Below, one piece after another: positions 6,771 through 12,997 of a DNA stretch of 13,298 bases. Made by a program: the position numbers and the translations under genes. The notes beneath the pieces were generated by a model, which searched no databases, was not told the DNA's origin, and saw only the letters and a program-made list of their open reading frames with translations. The stretch's first letter is position 1, and each line of letters begins with the position of its first letter. This stretch comes from Chromatiales bacterium (GTDB lineage Bacteria; Pseudomonadota; Gammaproteobacteria; CAMYNG01). The DNA lies in contig JALUTW010000147.1 in the NCBI GenBank assembly GCA_027021685.1, forward strand, positions 1-13,298. The letters are read 5' to 3'.

Positions 6771-7544
6771 TTAGTCCTCGAACACCGCGTACACCGGGGC
6801 GTGATCCGACGGCCGCTCCCAGCCGCGCGGGGCGGTGTCGATGGCGCACGCCCGGCAGCGCGCGCGCAGGGCGTCGCTCACCAGGATGTGATCGATGCGC
6901 AGGCCGCGGTTGCGGCGGAAGGCGGCGGCCCGGTAGTCCCACCAGGAATAGTGGCCGCCCTCCTGCTCGAACAGGCGGAAGGCATCGTGCAGGCCCAGGG
7001 CAAGGATTTCGCGGAAGGCGGCACGCTCGGCGGGGCTCACCAGCACCGATCCCGCCCACGCCTCGGGATCGTGCACGTCGCGGTCCTCGGGGGCGACGTT
7101 GAAGTCCCCCACCACCGCCAGCAGCGGGTGGGCGGCCAGCTCCTCCGCCAGCCACCGGCGCAGGTGCTCCAGCCACTGGAGCTTGTAGGCGTACTTGTCC
7201 GAGCCCACCTCGGACCCGTTGGGCACGTACAGGTTGACCAGGCGCAGGTCGCCGTAGGTCGCCGCCAGCACCCGGCGCTGGTGGTCATCGAACCCGGGCA
7301 GGTCCACCACCACGTCCCGCGGCTCGGCACCGGGCCGGCTGAGGATGGCCACGCCGTTGTAGGTCTTCTGCCCGCTGTAGACGGCCTGCCAGCCGGCCGC
7401 GGCCAGTTCGGCGGCGGGGAAGTTTTCGTCCTGGATCTTGGTCTCCTGCAACGCCAACAGGTCCGGCGCCTTGTCGGCCAGCCAGTCCAGCACGTGGGGC
7501 AGGCGCACCTTGAGGGAATTGACGTTCCAGGTGGCGATCATCAT
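6771..7544 (-). CDS. xthA: Exodeoxyribonuclease III
   Basis: A 257-residue AP endonuclease/3'-5' exonuclease of the ExoIII/EEP family, acting in base-excision repair and removal of 3' blocking groups. The catalytic set is complete: TWNVNS at the N-terminus, LLALQETK with metal ligand Glu34, NLYVPNG at 104-110, GDFNVAPED at 146-154 (Asp147, Asn149), YSWWDYR near 199, RIDHI near 216, and PSDHAPV near 245 with the catalytic Asp-His. Two ATGs (7544 and 7541) stand next to each other and neither has a strong ribosome-binding site. The stop of the SH3-domain gene is only 13 nt upstream, so translation probably continues from that message. No terminator lies directly after the stop; the hairpin near 6350 may serve. 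Confidence 0.96.
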   Translation of the reverse strand: MMIATWNVNSLKVRLPHVLDWLADKAPDLLALQETKIQDENFPAAELAAAGWQAVYSGQKTYNGVAILSRPGAEPRDVVVDLPGFDDHQRRVLAATYGDLRLVNLYVPNGSEVGSDKYAYKLQWLEHLRRWLAEELAAHPLLAVVGDFNVAPEDRDVHDPEAWAGSVLVSPAERAAFREILALGLHDAFRLFEQEGGHYSWWDYRAAAFRRNRGLRIDHILVSDALRARCRACAIDTAPRGWERPSDHAPVYAVFED

Positions 7545-7557
7545 GTGCCCGGCGGGC

Positions 7558-8370
7558 TCAGAGGCGGAAGCCGCCGTGGCGGCGCCGGTGCTGGTAGTCG
7601 AAGAACAGGAAGCCGCCGATGAAGCCCAGGATCAGGAAGGTCGCGGCCAGCCCCCAGTACCAGGGCGGGAACCGCGGGTGGATGGCGGCCAGTTCCTCCG
7701 GCGAAGGCACCTTCTCGCCCTGGAGGTTGGCCAGGGCCACCTCGATGCGCGCGCGCAGGTTCTGGTTCTCCTGGCGCAGGGAGACGATCTCGGCCTCCAG
7801 CTCCGCCAGGTCCGGCGGCGCCTGCGGCGCGGCCAGTTTCTGCTGCGCCTCGGCCAGGGCGGCCTTGAGCTTTTCGATCTCCCGGCGCGCGGCGGCCAGC
7901 TCGGCGCCGTCGGCGGCCGCGGGCGCCTTCGCGCCCGCCCGGGCGGCGGCCAGCTTCTGCTTGAGCTCCTTGATGCTGGTGCGGGCGTTGGCCAGCTCGT
8001 CGCGCAGCACCTGCAGCTTGCGCTCGCGCTTGCCCAGCTCTTCGCGGGCGCTGGCGAGCTGGGCCTGCGCCGCCTTGAGCCGGCGCCGGGCCGCCTCCAG
8101 CTCGGCCGCCGCCGGCTGGCGCTGGACCAGGAACTGGGCGCTCATCCAGCCCTCGGTGCCGTCGGGCAGCCGGACCTGGACGAAGTCGTCCTCGCGATCG
8201 ATGACCTCCACCCGGGTACCGCTGGGCACCGACTTCACCAGCGGACTGGTCTCGGACGGGTTCTGGTACACGCCCAGCAGGAGGCGGTCGGTGACGTACA
8301 GGCTCTCGGCCCCGGCGCTGCCCGCCAGCAGCAGGCCGGCCAGCAGCACGGCGCGTTGCAGATGCATCAT
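7558..8370 (-). CDS. SH3-domain, coiled-coil membrane protein (TIGR04211/YgiM type)
   Basis: A 270-residue envelope protein resembling the gammaproteobacterial TIGR04211/YgiM SH3 family. Layout: signal peptide to about residue 21 (cleavage after GSAGA); bacterial SH3 domain about 23-83 (SLYVTDRLLLGVYQNPSETS ... EGWMSAQFL); a long alanine/glutamate/lysine-rich coiled coil about 86-215; then one transmembrane helix near 237-257 (YWGLAATFLILGFIGGFLFF) and a basic, histidine-rich tail. This places the SH3 and coiled coil in the periplasm, anchored in the inner membrane; a cell-wall or envelope-scaffold role is inferred. The ATG at 8370 is chosen because AAGGGAG lies 6 nt upstream; a GTG at 8385 would put the ribosome-binding site inside the gene. 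It sits 38 nt after prlC and 13 nt before xthA, so co-transcription is likely. Confidence 0.9.
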   Translation of the reverse strand: MMHLQRAVLLAGLLLAGSAGAESLYVTDRLLLGVYQNPSETSPLVKSVPSGTRVEVIDREDDFVQVRLPDGTEGWMSAQFLVQRQPAAAELEAARRRLKAAQAQLASAREELGKRERKLQVLRDELANARTSIKELKQKLAAARAGAKAPAAADGAELAAARREIEKLKAALAEAQQKLAAPQAPPDLAELEAEIVSLRQENQNLRARIEVALANLQGEKVPSPEELAAIHPRFPPWYWGLAATFLILGFIGGFLFFDYQHRRRHGGFRL

Positions 8371-8408
8371 GGCGTCTCCCTTCACTTGCCCTGCCTGTTT
8401 CCCCTGTT

Positions 8409-10451
8409 TCAGGCGGCGATGCCGCTGTGCCGCAGCAGGGGCTCGATGCTGGGCTCGCGCCCGCGGAACTCCACGAACAGGTCCATGGGGTCACGCGAGC
8501 CGCCCTGCTCCAGCACCGTGTGCAGAAACCTCTCGCCCGTGGGCCGGTGGAAGATGCCGTTCTCCTCGAACAGGGAGAAGGCATCGGCCGACAGCACCTC
8601 GGCCCACTTGTAGCTGTAGTAGCCCGCGGCGTAGCCGCCGGCGAAGATGTGGGTGAAGCTGTGCTGGAAGCGGTTGAAGTCCGGCGGCTGCACCACGGCC
8701 ACCTCGGCCCGCACCTGGTCCAGGATCTCCTGGATGCGCCCGCCGCGCGCCGGGTCGTACTCCAGGTGGAGGCGGAAGTCGAACAGGGCGAACTCGAGCT
8801 GCCGCACCATGTGCATCCCGGCCTGGAAGTTGCGCGCCGCGCGCATCTTTTCGTACAGCTCCGCGGGAACGGGCTCGCCCGTGCGGTAGTGGCCGGAGAT
8901 CAGATCCAGCGCCTCGCGCTCCCAGCACCAGTTCTCCATGAACTGGCTGGGCAGTTCCACCGCGTCCCAGGGCACGCCGTTGATGCCGGCCACGCCCAGG
9001 TGCTCCACCCGGGTCAGCATGTGATGCAGGCCGTGGCCGAACTCGTGGAACAGGGTGATCACCTCGTCGTGGGTGAACAGGGCCGGATCGTCGCCCACCG
9101 GCGGCGACAGGTTGCAGGTGAGAAAGGCCACCGGCGTCTGCACGGTGCCGTCGGCGCGGCGCAGGCGCGAGATGCAGTCGTCCATCCAGGCCCCGCCGCG
9201 CTTGTTGGGCCGGGCATAGAGGTCCAGGTAGAACTGCCCGCGCAGCTCGCCGCCGCCGTCGCGGATCTCGAAAAAGCGCACGTCGGGATGCCAGGTGTCC
9301 ACCCCTTCCACCTCGTGGACCGTGACGCCGTACAGGCGGCCCACCACCTCGAACATGCCCGGCACCACCCGGGTCTCCGGGAAGTAGGGCTTGAGGTCCT
9401 CCTGGCTGAGGTCGAACTTGTGCCGGCGCAGCTTCTCCGAGTAGTAGCCCACGTCCCACGCCTCCAGCCGGGCCACGCCATGCTCGCGCCGGGCATACTC
9501 CACCAGTTCCGCGTACTCGGCCTCGGCCACCGGCTTCGAGCGCCGGGCCAGGTCGTGCAGGAAGCCCAGCACCTGGTCCGGGCTGCGCGCCATCTTGGTG
9601 GCCAGGGAGCGTTCGGCATAGTTGGCGAAGCCCAGCAGCCGTGCCAGCTCGTGGCGCAGGGCGAGGATGCGCTCCATCACCTCGCTGTTGTCCCAGCGCC
9701 CGGCATGGGGCCCCCGGTCGGAGGCGCGGGTGACGTAGGCCTCGTACATCTCGCGGCGCAGGTCGCGCCGGTCGGCATAGCTCATGACGCCGTAATAAAC
9801 GGGAAAGTCCAGGGTGAAGACCCAGCCGGCCAGGCCCCGGCGCTCGGCATTCTGGCGCAGCAGGCCGCGGGTGGACTCGGGCAGGCCGGCCAGCCAGGCC
9901 TCGTCGGTGACGTGCTTGTGCCAGCCATGGGTGGCATCCAGCACGTTCTCCTCGAACCGGGTGGTCAGGCGCGACAGCTCCTGGCTGATCTCCCGGAACC
10001 GGGCCTGCTTGTCCCCGGGCAGGTCCACGCCGGAGAGGTGGAAGTCGCGCAGGGCGTTGTCGATGATCCTGCGCTGGGCCGGCGACAGCCGCGCGTACTC
10101 CGCCCCTTCGCGAATGGCCTTGAACGCCGCGTGCAGGCCCGCGTGCTGGCCCATCTCGGTGCCGTAGTCCGACAGCCTGGGCAGGCAGGCGTTGTAGGCC
10201 TTGCGCAGCGCCTCGCTGTTGACCACCGAGTTCATGTGGCTCACCGGGGCCCAGGCCCGCTCGATGCGGTCGTCCATCTCCTCCAGTGGCTGCACCAGGT
10301 TGTCCCAGGTGTAGGGCCCGCCGCTCGCCGTGAGGCGCTCGACCAGCGCGCGACCCTCGGCCAGCAGCGTGTCCATGGCCGGCTCCACGTGCTGCGGCTT
10401 GATGCGGGAGAAGGGCGGCAGGCCGTCGAGTTCCAGCAGGGGGTTGGACAT
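8409..10451 (-). CDS. prlC: Oligopeptidase A (M3 metallopeptidase)
   Basis: A 680-residue cytoplasmic zinc peptidase of family M3, the same length as E. coli OpdA/PrlC, which degrades signal-peptide fragments and other short peptides. The zinc site is intact: HEFGH with His469, Glu470 and His473, followed by ELPSQFMENW, whose Glu499 is placed as the third ligand. Other family marks are GQFYLDLYARPNKRGGAWM near 405 and the late FQHSFTHIF ... YAAGYYSYKWAEVLSADAF region, which forms the substrate pocket. The ATG at 10451 gives the usual N-terminus MSNPLLELDGLPPFSRIKP; no strong Shine-Dalgarno is visible. The gene starts 63 nt after the antitoxin gene ends and probably has its own promoter there. 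The SH3 gene follows 38 nt downstream. Confidence 0.97.
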   Translation of the reverse strand: MSNPLLELDGLPPFSRIKPQHVEPAMDTLLAEGRALVERLTASGGPYTWDNLVQPLEEMDDRIERAWAPVSHMNSVVNSEALRKAYNACLPRLSDYGTEMGQHAGLHAAFKAIREGAEYARLSPAQRRIIDNALRDFHLSGVDLPGDKQARFREISQELSRLTTRFEENVLDATHGWHKHVTDEAWLAGLPESTRGLLRQNAERRGLAGWVFTLDFPVYYGVMSYADRRDLRREMYEAYVTRASDRGPHAGRWDNSEVMERILALRHELARLLGFANYAERSLATKMARSPDQVLGFLHDLARRSKPVAEAEYAELVEYARREHGVARLEAWDVGYYSEKLRRHKFDLSQEDLKPYFPETRVVPGMFEVVGRLYGVTVHEVEGVDTWHPDVRFFEIRDGGGELRGQFYLDLYARPNKRGGAWMDDCISRLRRADGTVQTPVAFLTCNLSPPVGDDPALFTHDEVITLFHEFGHGLHHMLTRVEHLGVAGINGVPWDAVELPSQFMENWCWEREALDLISGHYRTGEPVPAELYEKMRAARNFQAGMHMVRQLEFALFDFRLHLEYDPARGGRIQEILDQVRAEVAVVQPPDFNRFQHSFTHIFAGGYAAGYYSYKWAEVLSADAFSLFEENGIFHRPTGERFLHTVLEQGGSRDPMDLFVEFRGREPSIEPLLRHSGIAA

Positions 10452-10485
10452 GAGTGCAACGTATCCGTGACGAGGATTGAAGCCG

Positions 10486-10504
10486 GAAAATCTACCTCAT
10501 TTTC
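10486..10504. promoter_or_regulatory. Short inverted repeat upstream of prlC
   Basis: GAAAAT at 10486-10491 and ATTTTC at 10499-10504 are perfect inverted 6-mers separated by 7 nt. They lie in the 63-nt gap between the antitoxin stop and the prlC start, an unusually A+T-rich spot here. It could be an operator or simply the promoter spacer; no protein is implied. Confidence 0.35.
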
Positions 10505-10514
10505 ACCGTGCCGC

Positions 10515-10814
10515 CTATTGGCCCTCGCCCTCGGTAGACGTGGGAGGGACTTCTTTCAGGACCCCGGTCACATACTTGTGCAGTACGCTCGCAACCAGGG
10601 TCTGGTAGGGCACCCCTTCGCGCAGGGCCCGGCGCTGCAGCGCCTCCAGGTCGTGGCGGGACAGCCGGATGTTGATCCGCCGGTCCTTGCGGAAGGTACG
10701 CGCAGCGGCCTGGACCAGGGCCCGGCGGCGGGCCTCCGTGAGCACCGAGGCGAGTTCATCGCGGTCAAAGGCCTCCATTGCGACCTGTTCTTCGGAGTCG
10801 GGCTTGCGGCTCAT
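10515..10814 (-). CDS. BrnA/CopG-type ribbon-helix-helix antitoxin
   Basis: A 99-residue protein whose C-terminal half, KDRRINIRLSRHDLEALQRR...GVPYQTLVASVLHKYVTG, is a ribbon-helix-helix DNA-binding segment of the CopG-antitoxin type (RINIRLS forms the strand; the following helices dimerise). The N-terminal half is charged and is the likely toxin-binding region. Such antitoxins neutralise the partner toxin and repress their own operon. The start ATG overlaps the toxin stop as ATGA, the standard toxin-first arrangement of brnTA loci, so the two are translationally coupled. The last ten residues are acidic and unstructured. The assignment rests on motif and gene order; the exact antitoxin subfamily is less certain than the pairing. 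Confidence 0.85.
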   Translation of the reverse strand: MSRKPDSEEQVAMEAFDRDELASVLTEARRRALVQAAARTFRKDRRINIRLSRHDLEALQRRALREGVPYQTLVASVLHKYVTGVLKEVPPTSTEGEGQ

Positions 10815-11092
10815 GTCTTGTCTCCCAGGTATTTGCGCGTGGCCTTGCGGCTGGGAATGACGGTCTTGAGAAAAATCTCGTCGCCGTTCTCCACATAGGG
10901 TACCAGCCAGGCGTAGCCATCGATTTCCACCACCAGCAGGCGCTGGTGCGGATAACGGTCACGGTTGGGATGCGCCAGATCGTCCAGCAGCCGGCCTTGC
11001 TCGATACAGAACACCACGTCTTCGAACGACACGCCTCGTTCGGTGATAAGCTGCCGGTTCTTCCCGTCGTCCCAGTTGAAGACCTTGGGCAT
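10811..11092 (-). CDS. BrnT-like type II toxin
   Basis: A 93-residue protein of the BrnT-like (COG2929) kind, a RelE-fold ribonuclease family that halts translation when free of its antitoxin. The N-terminus FNWDDGKNRQLITERGVSFE matches the family layout F-x-W-D-x-x-K-N...-GVSFE. The middle holds DDLAHPNRDRYPHQRLLVVE and YAWLVPYVE. The C-terminus FLKTVIPSRKATRKYLG carries basic residues typical of the catalytic face in this fold; I do not assign individual catalytic residues. The ATG at 11092 has GAGG only 2 nt upstream, an unusually close spacing that could keep toxin translation low. The gene overlaps the antitoxin by 4 bp and shares a 57-nt divergent region with srkA. The pair looks less G+C-rich than its neighbours, in keeping with transfer. 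Confidence 0.85.
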   Translation of the reverse strand: MPKVFNWDDGKNRQLITERGVSFEDVVFCIEQGRLLDDLAHPNRDRYPHQRLLVVEIDGYAWLVPYVENGDEIFLKTVIPSRKATRKYLGDKT

Positions 11093-11149
11093 CGCCTCAG
11101 TCTAGCATAATGTGTGCCGTTTGTACTCAGCAGTACTCTTCCACCAGTC
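11093..11149. promoter_or_regulatory. Divergent promoter region of the toxin operon and srkA
   Basis: A 57-nt gap, A+T-richer than its flanks, must hold both promoters. On the plus strand CATAAT (11106-11111) is a 5/6 match to a -10 box for srkA; on the minus strand the overlapping TATGCT is a weaker match for the toxin operon. Neither has a good -35. The overlap means the two promoters would compete. Confidence 0.35.
11123..11138. promoter_or_regulatory. Candidate operator of the toxin-antitoxin operon
   Basis: GTACTC at 11123-11128 and again at 11133-11138 form a direct repeat one helical turn apart. Within them GTACT and AGTAC make a perfect inverted repeat about a 4-nt centre. It lies 31 nt upstream of the toxin start. 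Ribbon-helix-helix antitoxins bind short repeated half-sites like these, so autoregulation is a reasonable inference. Confidence 0.45.
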
Positions 11150-12136
11150 ATGAATTCTGAGGTGCCACCCTACCAGGGCCTCGATCCGGACACCGTGCTC
11201 GCGGCGCTGGAGGCCGCGGGCTGGCCCACCAGCGGCTCGCTGCTGGCGCTCAACAGCTACGAGAACCGGGTGTACCAGGTGGGGCTGGCCGACGGCGGTT
11301 TCGTGGTGGCCAAGTTCTACCGCCCGGGGCGCTGGACCGATGCCGCCATCCTCGAGGAGCACGCCTTCGCCCTGGAGCTGGCCGCGGCCGAGATCCCGGT
11401 GGTGGCGCCCCTGCCGGGCCCGGACGGGACCACGCTGCTGCACCACGGGGGATTCCGCTTTGCCGTGTATCCGCGCCGGGGCGGGCGGGCCCCCGAGCCC
11501 GGCGACCCCGACACCCTGCGCCGGCTGGGGCGGTTCCTGGGCCGGCTCCACGCGGTGGGCGCGGCCGGCCGCTTCGCCCACCGCCCGCGGCTGTCGGTGG
11601 AGCGGCTGGGCCGCGAGCCCTGGCGCTTCCTGTGCGGGGGCGGCGTGGTGCCGGCGGAGGTGCGGCACAACTTCTGCGGCGCGGCCGAGGCCCTGCTGGA
11701 CGGGATCGCCGCGCGCTTCGAGCAGGTGGGCCCGCTGCCGGCCCTGCGCCTGCACGGCGACTTCCATCCCGGCAACGTCCTGTGGACCGACCTGGGCCCG
11801 CACGTGGTGGATCTGGACGACTGCATGACCGGCCCCGCGGTACAGGACCTGTGGATGCTGTTGTCGGGGCCGCGCGGCGACATGGAGGCCCAGCTCCGGG
11901 TGCTGCTGGAAGGCTACACCGAGTTCGCGGACTTCGATCCCCTCGCCCTGCACCTGGTGGAGGCCCTGCGCGGCCTGCGCATGATCCACTACTGCGCCTG
12001 GCTCGCCCGGCGCTGGGACGATCCCGCCTTTCCCCGCCACTTCCCCTGGTTCGGCACCCCACGCTACTGGGAGGAACAGATGATCGGCCTGCGCGAACAG
12101 CACGAACGCCTGGCCGAGCCGCCGCTCAGGCCGTAG
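11150..12136 (+). CDS. srkA: Stress response kinase A (YihE/RdoA family)
   Basis: A 328-residue Ser/Thr protein kinase of the choline-kinase/APH fold, exactly the length of E. coli SrkA (YihE), which protects cells from stress-induced death linked to the MazEF pathway and the Cpx response. Visible motifs: NSYENRVYQVG near 35, the ATP-binding lysine in VVAKFYRPGRW near 53-62, LHGDFHPGNVLW at 201-212 (catalytic Asp204, Asn209), VVDLDDCMTGPAVQDLWMLL from 219 with the metal-binding Asp, and EALRGLRMIHYCAWLARRW near the C-terminus. The ATG at 11150 is preferred over a GTG at 11114, which would add 12 unrelated residues; the ribosome-binding site is weak. It diverges from the toxin-antitoxin operon and converges on the DUF2892 gene. 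Confidence 0.95.
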   Translation: MNSEVPPYQGLDPDTVLAALEAAGWPTSGSLLALNSYENRVYQVGLADGGFVVAKFYRPGRWTDAAILEEHAFALELAAAEIPVVAPLPGPDGTTLLHHGGFRFAVYPRRGGRAPEPGDPDTLRRLGRFLGRLHAVGAAGRFAHRPRLSVERLGREPWRFLCGGGVVPAEVRHNFCGAAEALLDGIAARFEQVGPLPALRLHGDFHPGNVLWTDLGPHVVDLDDCMTGPAVQDLWMLLSGPRGDMEAQLRVLLEGYTEFADFDPLALHLVEALRGLRMIHYCAWLARRWDDPAFPRHFPWFGTPRYWEEQMIGLREQHERLAEPPLRP

Positions 12137-12145
12137 CCGGCGGTA

Positions 12146-12233
12146 CTACGTAGGATCCTATATAGCCACTATATAGCTGCTATATAGTGACTATATAGGA
12201 CGCTATATAGTTGCTATATAGCACCCTCTACAG
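12146..12233. repeat. Helically phased array of the palindromic octamer CTATATAG
   Basis: Six exact copies of CTATATAG start at 12158, 12169, 12180, 12191, 12203 and 12214 (spacing 11, 11, 11, 12, 11). A central-dinucleotide variant, CTACGTAG, lies at 12146 and a decayed copy, CTCTACAG, at 12226, both 12 nt out from the nearest exact copy. The 3-4 nt spacers differ (CCA, CTG, TGA, GACG, TTG), so the octamer is conserved rather than a simple tandem duplication. The array begins 9 nt after the srkA stop in a convergent gap. It is strongly A+T-rich in an otherwise G+C-rich region. Confidence 0.95.
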
Positions 12234-12261
12234 GTGCCGCATGGCGTGCGGCATGTACCTG
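12231..12261. terminator. Hairpin after the octamer array (possible srkA 3' end)
   Basis: TGCCGCA (12235-12241) and TGCGGCA (12247-12253) form a perfect 7-bp stem with a 5-nt loop. CAGG and CCTG further out can pair across a bulge. There is no T-tract, so it may protect or pause the srkA transcript rather than end it. Confidence 0.4.
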
Positions 12262-12278
12262 GCCGTGTCCCGGTGCTG

Positions 12279-12314
12279 CCCGGGTGCGGCGCCCCTGCAC
12301 AGATGCCGCCCGGG
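12279..12314. terminator. G+C-rich hairpin at the 3' end of the DUF2892 gene
   Basis: CCCGGGtgCGGC (12279-12290) and GCCGCCCGGG (12305-12314) pair apart from a 2-nt bulge, enclosing 14 nt. The stem begins directly after the minus-strand stop codon at 12315. It lacks a T-tract, so intrinsic termination is doubtful. Confidence 0.35.
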
Positions 12315-12503
12315 TCAATCCTTCTTCGAGGCGGTGCTCAGGCCCAGCAGCTTGTAGATGGGGCAGAAGCCCACCAGGCCGGTGACGAGCGGAATGAGGC
12401 CGATCCATCCCCACGGCGTCTTGGGTCCAACAAAGACCAGGGCGATGAGGATGACGCCCACGATGACACGGATGACGCGATCGACGGTGTTTTCGTTGAC
12501 CAT
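12315..12503 (-). CDS. DUF2892 small inner-membrane protein
   Basis: A 62-residue protein matching the DUF2892 (YgaP transmembrane-type) pattern: N-terminal NENTVDRVIRVIVG, a first hydrophobic helix about 9-26, a short PKTPWGW turn, a second helix about 32-46 and the conserved GFCPIYKLLG with Cys47. In YgaP this two-helix unit follows a rhodanese domain; here it stands alone, as is common. It is presumably a small integral membrane protein, perhaps linked to sulfur or thiol handling through the cysteine, but that is only by family association. The ATG at 12503 is chosen because GGGGAGGG lies about 7 nt upstream; an in-frame GTG at 12530 would place this ribosome-binding site inside the gene. 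It faces srkA across the octamer array. Confidence 0.9.
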   Translation of the reverse strand: MVNENTVDRVIRVIVGVILIALVFVGPKTPWGWIGLIPLVTGLVGFCPIYKLLGLSTASKKD

Positions 12504-12583
12504 GGTCTGCCCTCCCCTGTTACGATTCACCGCATTTGCGGCGGGCTGTCCCCACTATGCGGCCGCGGCGGAACGGGATCAAG

Positions 12584-12600
12584 GTCCGGGCGCCCCGGAC
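12584..12600. terminator. Short hairpin after the 113-residue protein gene
   Basis: GTCCGGG (12584-12590) and CCCGGAC (12594-12600) form a perfect 7-bp stem around a CGC loop, 24 nt past the minus-strand stop at 12624. On that strand CTTGATCC follows, not a T-run, so it is at best a weak or Rho-assisted terminator before the DUF2892 gene. Confidence 0.35.
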
Positions 12601-12623
12601 GTACCGGCCGCGGGGGGCCGCCA

Positions 12624-12965
12624 TCAGTCTCCGCCGCGGTCCACCTTCCACACACCGAACGCGGGGTTGTCCGGGTCCGGAATGCAGCGGCCCCTGGGCA
12701 CCGCCGGTCCCGTGGCCGCCTGCGCCCTCTGCGCCCGGGCCTTGCGCTGGTCCTCGAACACGTGGCGGCTGAACGCGGCCAGATGGTCCAGGAGTTCGCG
12801 GCACTCGTCGTCGTCCCCCGGGTAGTCCACCGCCAGCACCCCGAGGATGGCGGCCAGGTACTGCAGGCCCAGGGCACCGTTGTCGCGCACCGCGGGATCG
12901 TTTTCCACGATGGCGCGCATGACGCCCTCGACGACTTCGTTGGTGAGGCGGATGGCCTGGCTCAT
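12624..12965 (-). CDS. Hypothetical protein, 113 residues
   Basis: I do not recognise this family. The protein begins MSQAIRLTNEVVEGVMRAIV and its first 75 residues look like a compact, acidic helical bundle (RAIVENDPAVRDNGALGLQY, then a hydrophobic AAILGVLAVDYPG and DDDECRELLDHLAAFSRHVF). A basic linker (EDQRKARAQRAQA) and a proline/glycine-rich tail follow. There is no signal peptide or clear membrane helix, so it is probably cytoplasmic. The ATG at 12965 follows GGAG at about 10 nt and is supported by a -10-like box upstream. The frame stays open further upstream, but that part runs into gor on the other strand and lacks protein character. It diverges from gor, which hints at shared regulation, not at a function. 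Confidence 0.75.
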   Translation of the reverse strand: MSQAIRLTNEVVEGVMRAIVENDPAVRDNGALGLQYLAAILGVLAVDYPGDDDECRELLDHLAAFSRHVFEDQRKARAQRAQAATGPAVPRGRCIPDPDNPAFGVWKVDRGGD

Positions 12966-12997
12966 GGATCCCGCTCCGGTTTGAACAGAGGAAACGT

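Noticed and set aside
8427..10898. An 823-codon open frame on the plus strand opposite prlC and the antitoxin gene
   Set aside because: It mirrors a conserved M3 peptidase with an intact zinc motif. Its translation is low-complexity, rich in H, Q, V, A and G, as expected from the antisense of G+C-rich codons.
11102..12103. A 333-codon frame opposite srkA
   Set aside because: Antisense to a full-length kinase with intact catalytic motifs, and low complexity.
12146..12233. The octamer array as a CRISPR
   Set aside because: Units are 8 bp with 3-4 bp spacers, far below CRISPR repeat and spacer lengths, and no cas genes are near.
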